Below, piece by piece: positions 63,777-64,000 of a stretch of 64,000 nucleotides of DNA. The translations under genes and the position numbers were made by a program. Location of the stretch: contig NZ_JAGKJK010000011.1 of the NCBI RefSeq assembly GCF_020329435.1, forward strand, positions 186,001-250,000. Reading direction: 5' to 3'. Source of the DNA: Bradyrhizobium hereditatis (GTDB taxonomy: Bacteria > Pseudomonadota > Alphaproteobacteria > Rhizobiales > Xanthobacteraceae). Each line of letters starts with the position of its first letter. Position 1 is the stretch's first letter. The notes under the pieces are model-generated. The model did no database searches and was not told the DNA's origin. It saw nothing but the letters and a program-made list of their open reading frames with translations.

Positions 63777-64000
63777 TTATTGGGCCGACAAGCCGACCGT
63801 CGTTTGCGTCTTCACAACCGGCGGGGGATTCCATTTTCCGGTCAGCGCCTCCGACTTCGGACTGTAGAGACGCATGGTCAGATTGAAGGGTCCCTTCGGT
63901 GCCGGAAGCCAGTTGGCTTCCTTGTCCTTGCCCGGGTGCTCGTTCTGGAAGTAGAGATCGAGCGAACCGTCGGCATTGTACTTGAACGGCATCCAGCTAG
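63777..64000 (-). CDS. Second DUF1254/DUF1214 protein (3' part only)
   Basis: The visible 74 residues are the C-terminus of a paralogue of the gene before it. MPFKYNADGSLDLYFQNEHP and KEANWLPAPKGPFNLTMRLY parallel the end of the downstream copy (MKTNADGSLTLYIQNKSPGA, KEANWLPAPNGPIYLVMRLY). The gene continues past the right edge of the window. Tandem duplication of these genes is common. Confidence 0.85.
   Translation of the reverse strand, partial: SWMPFKYNADGSLDLYFQNEHPGKDKEANWLPAPKGPFNLTMRLYSPKSEALTGKWNPPPVVKTQTTVGLSAQ

Overview
The window looks like a chromosomal segment of a Bradyrhizobium-type alphaproteobacterium (Nitrobacteraceae). The reasons are the high GC with strong G/C third positions, the phasin, the TctABC and FutA/FbpB-type transporters, the DUF3604/PpiC/HupE_UreJ/DUF2092/DUF1254 gene neighbourhood, typical Bradyrhizobium palindromic intergenic repeats, and a tRNA-His with the alphaproteobacterial acceptor end (G1:U72, A73, no G-1). 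Product names come from reading the translations; no database search was run.

Left backbone (1-25,967). A few very small genes and a frameshifted membrane gene come first. They are followed by a DUF2269 / NAD-dependent epimerase-DoxX pair, a DUF2934 mini-gene, an AsmA-like protein, the ketoacid CoA-transferase pair with a GNAT gene, an iron(III) ABC transporter, a Thr/Ser dehydratase divergent from an ArsR regulator, a SAM-cyclase-ATPase-TPR signalling protein, a broken metallophosphoesterase, a tctCBA operon, a TetR/GST divergent pair with a clear operator, a PAS histidine kinase, and a phasin gene with a phasin remnant upstream.

Genomic island (26,045-40,736). A 14.7 kb element sits at the 3' end of tRNA-His. 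A 17-bp exact direct repeat of the tRNA 3' end marks the far side (26,028-26,044 and 40,720-40,736). The tyrosine recombinase lies next to the tRNA and is followed by a divergent family-A polymerase-like protein. A GPGGGxSI-repeat secreted protein and a serine recombinase with an AT-rich dyad upstream come next. The cargo is then two minus-strand gene sets. One is a six-gene, tightly overlapping operon: a small helical protein, a TlpA-like thioredoxin, an exported peptide ending in seven cysteines at exact four-residue spacing, two very large polytopic membrane proteins with extracytoplasmic domains, and a small acidic repeat protein. The other is a three-gene set: a winged-helix-like protein, a DUF4145/HEPN-like protein and a membrane-anchored receiver. 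I found no described system matching the six-gene operon and treat it as the best candidate for something new. Three copies of a ~40 bp repeat carrying paired GANTC sites bracket it.

Right backbone (40,737-64,000). Small envelope proteins, an orphan ParA, a DHDPS-family gene with an attenuator-like leader, trxB-lysR divergent from an Lrp gene across a perfect operator dyad, DoxX, greA, carB, an unusual tRNA-like gene, a methyltransferase and Dps come first. The last 10 kb is almost all minus strand and codes mainly for exported or membrane proteins: a phenol-degradation-type outer membrane protein, a HlyD remnant, HupE/UreJ-like, PpiC-like, DUF3604, HdeA-like, DUF2092 and two DUF1254 proteins.
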